Source: JAVBPP01 sp031549535
GTDB taxonomy: Bacteria > Bacillota > Clostridia > Oscillospirales > Acutalibacteraceae
Reading direction: 5' to 3'
Length of the DNA: 17,220 nt
Assembly: GCA_031549535.1 (NCBI GenBank)
Contig: JAVBPP010000036.1
Coordinates: forward strand, 1 to 17,220
Under the pieces are notes generated by a model. That model had not been told where the DNA came from and made no database searches. It saw only the letters and a list, made by a program, of their open reading frames with translations. Position 1 is the first letter of the stretch, and the number at the start of each line of letters is the position of its first letter. The position numbers and the translations under genes were made by a program. Shown here piece by piece: positions 14,360-17,220 of this stretch.

Positions 14360-14422
14360 TAGCAAGGAATGGAACGAGCGATTTCGGCGGGAGGCTTCGC
14401 CGGAATTGTGAAGGGGGAAGTT

Positions 14423-16714
14423 ATGGAATCACTACAGTCAGTTTTGACGAACAAGCCCATACCCAAGGCGCTGCTCTCGCAGGCGGAGCAGGCGCTTACA
14501 ATGCAAGCGCCAGAAGCGCAAACGCCTGAAACGCCGTTGTTCGCCATCGTGGGGGATTTAAACCTCAAGGGGCGGTATGACGATTCACTTTTGCTGGCAA
14601 CGCAGCAGCATCTGTATTTGTTTGACAGCTGCTACGACGGCGGCTATTGCCGCTACAGCTACAAGCAGCTGGCCGAGGTTAAGGTCAAGCGTATGTACGG
14701 CAACGCGCTGTTCCGCGCGGAAGTGGAGGGAAAGCCGCGCACACTGTTTCGCTTTACCTATTCCAGCGCCTCTTTGTGTGACGCCGCTGCCGAGTTTGCG
14801 GAGCATATCGCCGCAGGGGAGGATTTGGAGCGCGAGTTCGCCATTGTAGAGGCAACATTTGACAAGCAAAAATCCTTCTGCCCCAAGTGCGGGCGCAAGC
14901 TCAGCCGCCAAGGCGCGGAGTGCATCAACTGTGCTTCAAAGGGTAAACTGGCAAAGAAGCTGTCGGTCTATTTACGCCCGCAGCTCAAGACGCTGGTGTT
15001 TTGCCTAATTCTTTCGCTAATTACAACCGCCATGACGCTCTCACCCCCCTATGTCACCAAAATGCTGGTGGACGATGTGCTGCCGAACCGGGATAAAGCC
15101 GGCTTGTTTTCGCTTGTCGTGGGGCTGCTGCTGATTTACGTTGTGCAATACAGTATCGGCACCCTGCGCGGCTACAAGATGCGCGTGGCGGGCGATAAAA
15201 TTGTGACGCAACTACGCAACGATATCTATGAAAAAGCGCAGCATTTGCCCTTGAGCTTTTATGATAAAACCAGCACGGGCTCCATGATTTCCCGTGTGAG
15301 CGGGGATACAAACAACCTCCAGGCCTTTATGCTGCGTATTTCGCAGGAGGCTGTGGTGCAGTTTTTTCTGATGATTGGTATCATTGTCATCATGTTTGTG
15401 CTCAACTGGCGCTTGACGCTGCTTTCGTTAATCCCCATTCCGGCGGTCGTCGTAGGGGCGCGTTACTTTGGCAGAAAAATTTCACCCATCTACCGCAAAA
15501 TTTGGCGCAGATGGTCGGCCGTGAGCTCCATCCTGTCTGACACACTGCCGGGTGTGCGCATCATCAAATCCTTCACCGGGGAAGAACGCGCTTCTGAAAA
15601 GTTTGAAAGCTATAACAGCGATTGGTTGAATGAGGATATAAAGGCCGCAAAGCTCGCCAATATTTTTCCGCATGTGGTCACCTTCTTTGTCACCTGCGGC
15701 TCGCTGTTGATTTGGGGCGTGGGCGGCAGCTGGATTATCAGCCCGCCGGAACACGGGCCGACGATTACCGTCGGCATGCTCGTTTCCTTTATTTCCTACG
15801 CGAGTATGTTCTATGGCCCGGTCAACTTTTTTGCCAGCCTAAATGATTCCTATCAAAATGCCCTAACCTCGGCGGAGCGTATTCTGGATATCGTGGACGC
15901 CGAGCCGGAGGCAGACTTTGGCAAGGGCAACCTGGTACCGCATCTGAAGGGAAAAATTGAGTTCCGCAATGTTTCGTTTTCGTTTGATAAGGTCAAACAG
16001 ACGCTGAAAAATATCAATGTGGTGATTGAGCCCGGCGATATTGTGGGCATCGTGGGCACCACCGGCTCCGGCAAGAGCACGCTGGTGAACCTGCTGATGC
16101 GCTTTTATGACAGCTACGAGGGCGACATTCTGGTGGATGACCAGGATATCAAGGACATTGACCTGAGCTCCTTCCGCGAAAAAATCGGCTATGTGCAGCA
16201 GGAACCGCTGATGTTTAAGGACACCATCTTCAAAAACATTGCCTACAGCTGCCCGGAGGCGGATGTAGAGATGGTCATTCATGCGGCGGATGTCGCCAAC
16301 GCCCACACCTTCATCGCCCGCATGCCGGACGCCTACGACACCCTGCTGGGCGAGCGAGGCACCGGCCTTTCCGGCGGTGAGCGGCAGCGCCTTTCCATCG
16401 CCCGCGCCGTGCTGAAAAACCCCAGCATCCTGATTTTTGACGAGGCGACCGCCGCCGTGGACTCCGAAACGGAGCACTTGATTCAAGAGGCCATTGAGCG
16501 CCTAATCAGCGGGCGCACCACGCTCATGATTGCCCACCGCCTTTCCACGCTGCGCAAGGCGAACAAAATTATCGTGGTGGATAAGGGTGAAATCATCGAG
16601 TTCGGCTCCCACGACGAGCTGATTGCCCTGGGCGGCAAATATCACAAGCTCATCGAAATCCAGTCCCTTTCCGAAAAAATTCGTGAAAATAAAGAAAAAG
16701 AGAATTTTGAATAA
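14423..16714 (+). CDS. ABC exporter (fused permease-ATPase) with N-terminal extra domain and zinc ribbon
   Basis: A 763-residue half-transporter. Residues 1-145 form a soluble domain with a mainly beta pattern (LFAIVGDLNLKG, LLLATQQHLYLFD, YSYKQLAEVKVKRM) and a final helix, somewhat like a PH-type fold (a guess). Then comes a four-cysteine zinc ribbon, C153-x2-C156 and C167-x2-C170. The type I exporter membrane domain spans about 188-480, with first helix TLVFCLILSLITTAMTL and the segments QFFLMIGIIVIMFVL and WRLTLLSLIPIPAVVVGARY. The nucleotide-binding domain spans about 510-745: Walker A GTTGSGKS (545-552), signature LSGGE (649-653), Walker B ILIFDEA (669-675), H-loop H705. All ATPase residues are intact, so a working exporter dimer is expected. 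The ATG at 14423 has AAGGGGGAA about 4 bases upstream and is preferred over the ATG at 14369. The DUF1854 gene follows after 24 bases; this pairing recurs in bacteria. Confidence 0.92.
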   Translation: MESLQSVLTNKPIPKALLSQAEQALTMQAPEAQTPETPLFAIVGDLNLKGRYDDSLLLATQQHLYLFDSCYDGGYCRYSYKQLAEVKVKRMYGNALFRAEVEGKPRTLFRFTYSSASLCDAAAEFAEHIAAGEDLEREFAIVEATFDKQKSFCPKCGRKLSRQGAECINCASKGKLAKKLSVYLRPQLKTLVFCLILSLITTAMTLSPPYVTKMLVDDVLPNRDKAGLFSLVVGLLLIYVVQYSIGTLRGYKMRVAGDKIVTQLRNDIYEKAQHLPLSFYDKTSTGSMISRVSGDTNNLQAFMLRISQEAVVQFFLMIGIIVIMFVLNWRLTLLSLIPIPAVVVGARYFGRKISPIYRKIWRRWSAVSSILSDTLPGVRIIKSFTGEERASEKFESYNSDWLNEDIKAAKLANIFPHVVTFFVTCGSLLIWGVGGSWIISPPEHGPTITVGMLVSFISYASMFYGPVNFFASLNDSYQNALTSAERILDIVDAEPEADFGKGNLVPHLKGKIEFRNVSFSFDKVKQTLKNINVVIEPGDIVGIVGTTGSGKSTLVNLLMRFYDSYEGDILVDDQDIKDIDLSSFREKIGYVQQEPLMFKDTIFKNIAYSCPEADVEMVIHAADVANAHTFIARMPDAYDTLLGERGTGLSGGERQRLSIARAVLKNPSILIFDEATAAVDSETEHLIQEAIERLISGRTTLMIAHRLSTLRKANKIIVVDKGEIIEFGSHDELIALGGKYHKLIEIQSLSEKIRENKEKENFE

Positions 16715-16738
16715 GAAAAGCGGAAGGAGAGTTATACC

Positions 16739-17220
16739 ATGGCAGAGCGCATTTATATTGAGTACGACAACGCCCGCATCACGCAGGGCGAGGGCATTTT
16801 GCTCAACGTGGAGCTTTATGACGGGCGCACATACGAGAACCTGGAAGCCCGCCGCCTCTTTCCGCTGACAGGCCTGCGCCGCTACATCACGCTGCTGGAC
16901 GATGAGGGTGTGGAGCAGCTGGTCATCCGTGATTTGGATAACATGATGCCGGAGAGCCGCAAGCTGGTGGAGCATGCGTTGCAGGAGTACTACCTGATAC
17001 CCAAAATCACGCGCATCAAGGATGTCACGGAAAAATACGGCAGGCTGCAATTCACCGTGGAAACGGACAGCGGCCTCTATGCCTTTGATGTGCGCAACGC
17101 CCACGCCGATATTAAATATCTGTTCGACGGGCGCGTGATGATTAAGGATTCCAGCGACAACCGCTATGACATTCCGGATGTCGCACAGCTGGATAAGGAT
17201 AGTTTGAGAGAATTGAACCC
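16739..17220 (+). CDS. DUF1854 family protein, 3' end beyond the window
   Basis: The frame is open from ATG 16739 to the window edge, giving 160 residues without a stop. GGAAGGAGAG lies about 7 bases upstream. The sequence matches the DUF1854 pattern: LLNVELYDGRTYENLEARRLFPLTG in parts, YITLLDDEGVEQLVIRDL, SRKLVEHALQEYYLIPKITRI and a late F-D-V-R-N...V-M-I-K-D-S...RYDIPD region that is normally close to the C-terminus, so few residues are probably missing. It is soluble, with no membrane segment. Genes of this family sit beside ABC exporters of the kind found here; in some proteobacteria such pairs are annotated as associated with cyanophycin metabolism, but no cyanophycin gene is present in this window. 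A regulatory or accessory subunit of the exporter is the simplest reading. Confidence 0.87.
   Translation, partial: MAERIYIEYDNARITQGEGILLNVELYDGRTYENLEARRLFPLTGLRRYITLLDDEGVEQLVIRDLDNMMPESRKLVEHALQEYYLIPKITRIKDVTEKYGRLQFTVETDSGLYAFDVRNAHADIKYLFDGRVMIKDSSDNRYDIPDVAQLDKDSLRELN

Noticed and set aside
14369..14422. Earlier ATG at 14369 for the ABC exporter
   Set aside because: AAGGA abuts that ATG with no spacing, whereas the ATG at 14423 has AAGGGGG at a workable distance and starts the conserved-looking domain.

Overview
The window looks like a chromosomal segment from a low-to-mid GC Gram-positive anaerobe of the Clostridia, probably of the Oscillospirales/Ruminococcaceae type. This is inferred from strong AGGAGG-type ribosome binding sites, lipoproteins with Gram-positive lipoboxes, a SleB-type spore-cortex-hydrolase relative, a fused glutamine-dependent NAD synthetase, an AGCS symporter, and a DUF1854 protein beside a zinc-ribbon ABC exporter. 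No phage, integrase, CRISPR, tRNA or rRNA is visible. The genome is compact: two convergent gene pairs overlap at their 3' ends and one start/stop pair overlaps as ATGA.

Layout. (1) 140-3662 is a signalling block. A minus-strand run reads PAS-PAS-GGDEF diguanylate cyclase, then REC-HD-GYP phosphodiesterase, then a GtrA-like membrane protein, and ends in a strong terminator. A free-standing Hpt phosphotransfer protein is transcribed divergently. Together these can make and degrade cyclic di-GMP under phosphorelay control; the link to GtrA (polyprenyl-sugar or surface-glycan transport) rests on co-orientation only. (2) 3764-7631 on the minus strand holds DNA topoisomerase III (topB), translationally coupled to an orphan OppA-like lipoprotein. 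(3) 7644-7909 holds an unlisted 43-residue, very acidic, hydrophobic peptide gene with an ideal ribosome binding site, a palindrome in its leader and two tandem terminators behind it. (4) 8040-9966 is nadE on the minus strand, divergent from an AGCS-family Na+/amino-acid symporter. (5) 11315-12635 holds a truncated SleB-like protein lacking the catalytic glutamate, and a YdcF/DUF218 protein. (6) 12607-14297 on the minus strand is a PrsA/SurA-like lipoprotein followed by a nitroreductase, separated by a 19/21-bp tandem repeat array. (7) 14330-17220 on the plus strand is an ABC exporter with an N-terminal extra domain and zinc ribbon, followed by a DUF1854 protein cut by the window end.

The items most worth a second look are the 43-residue peptide gene and its flanking control elements, the zinc-ribbon ABC exporter/DUF1854 pair, the apparently catalytically dead SleB relative, and the tandem repeat array that supplies the lipoprotein stop codon. 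All family assignments were made by reading the sequence, without database searches.
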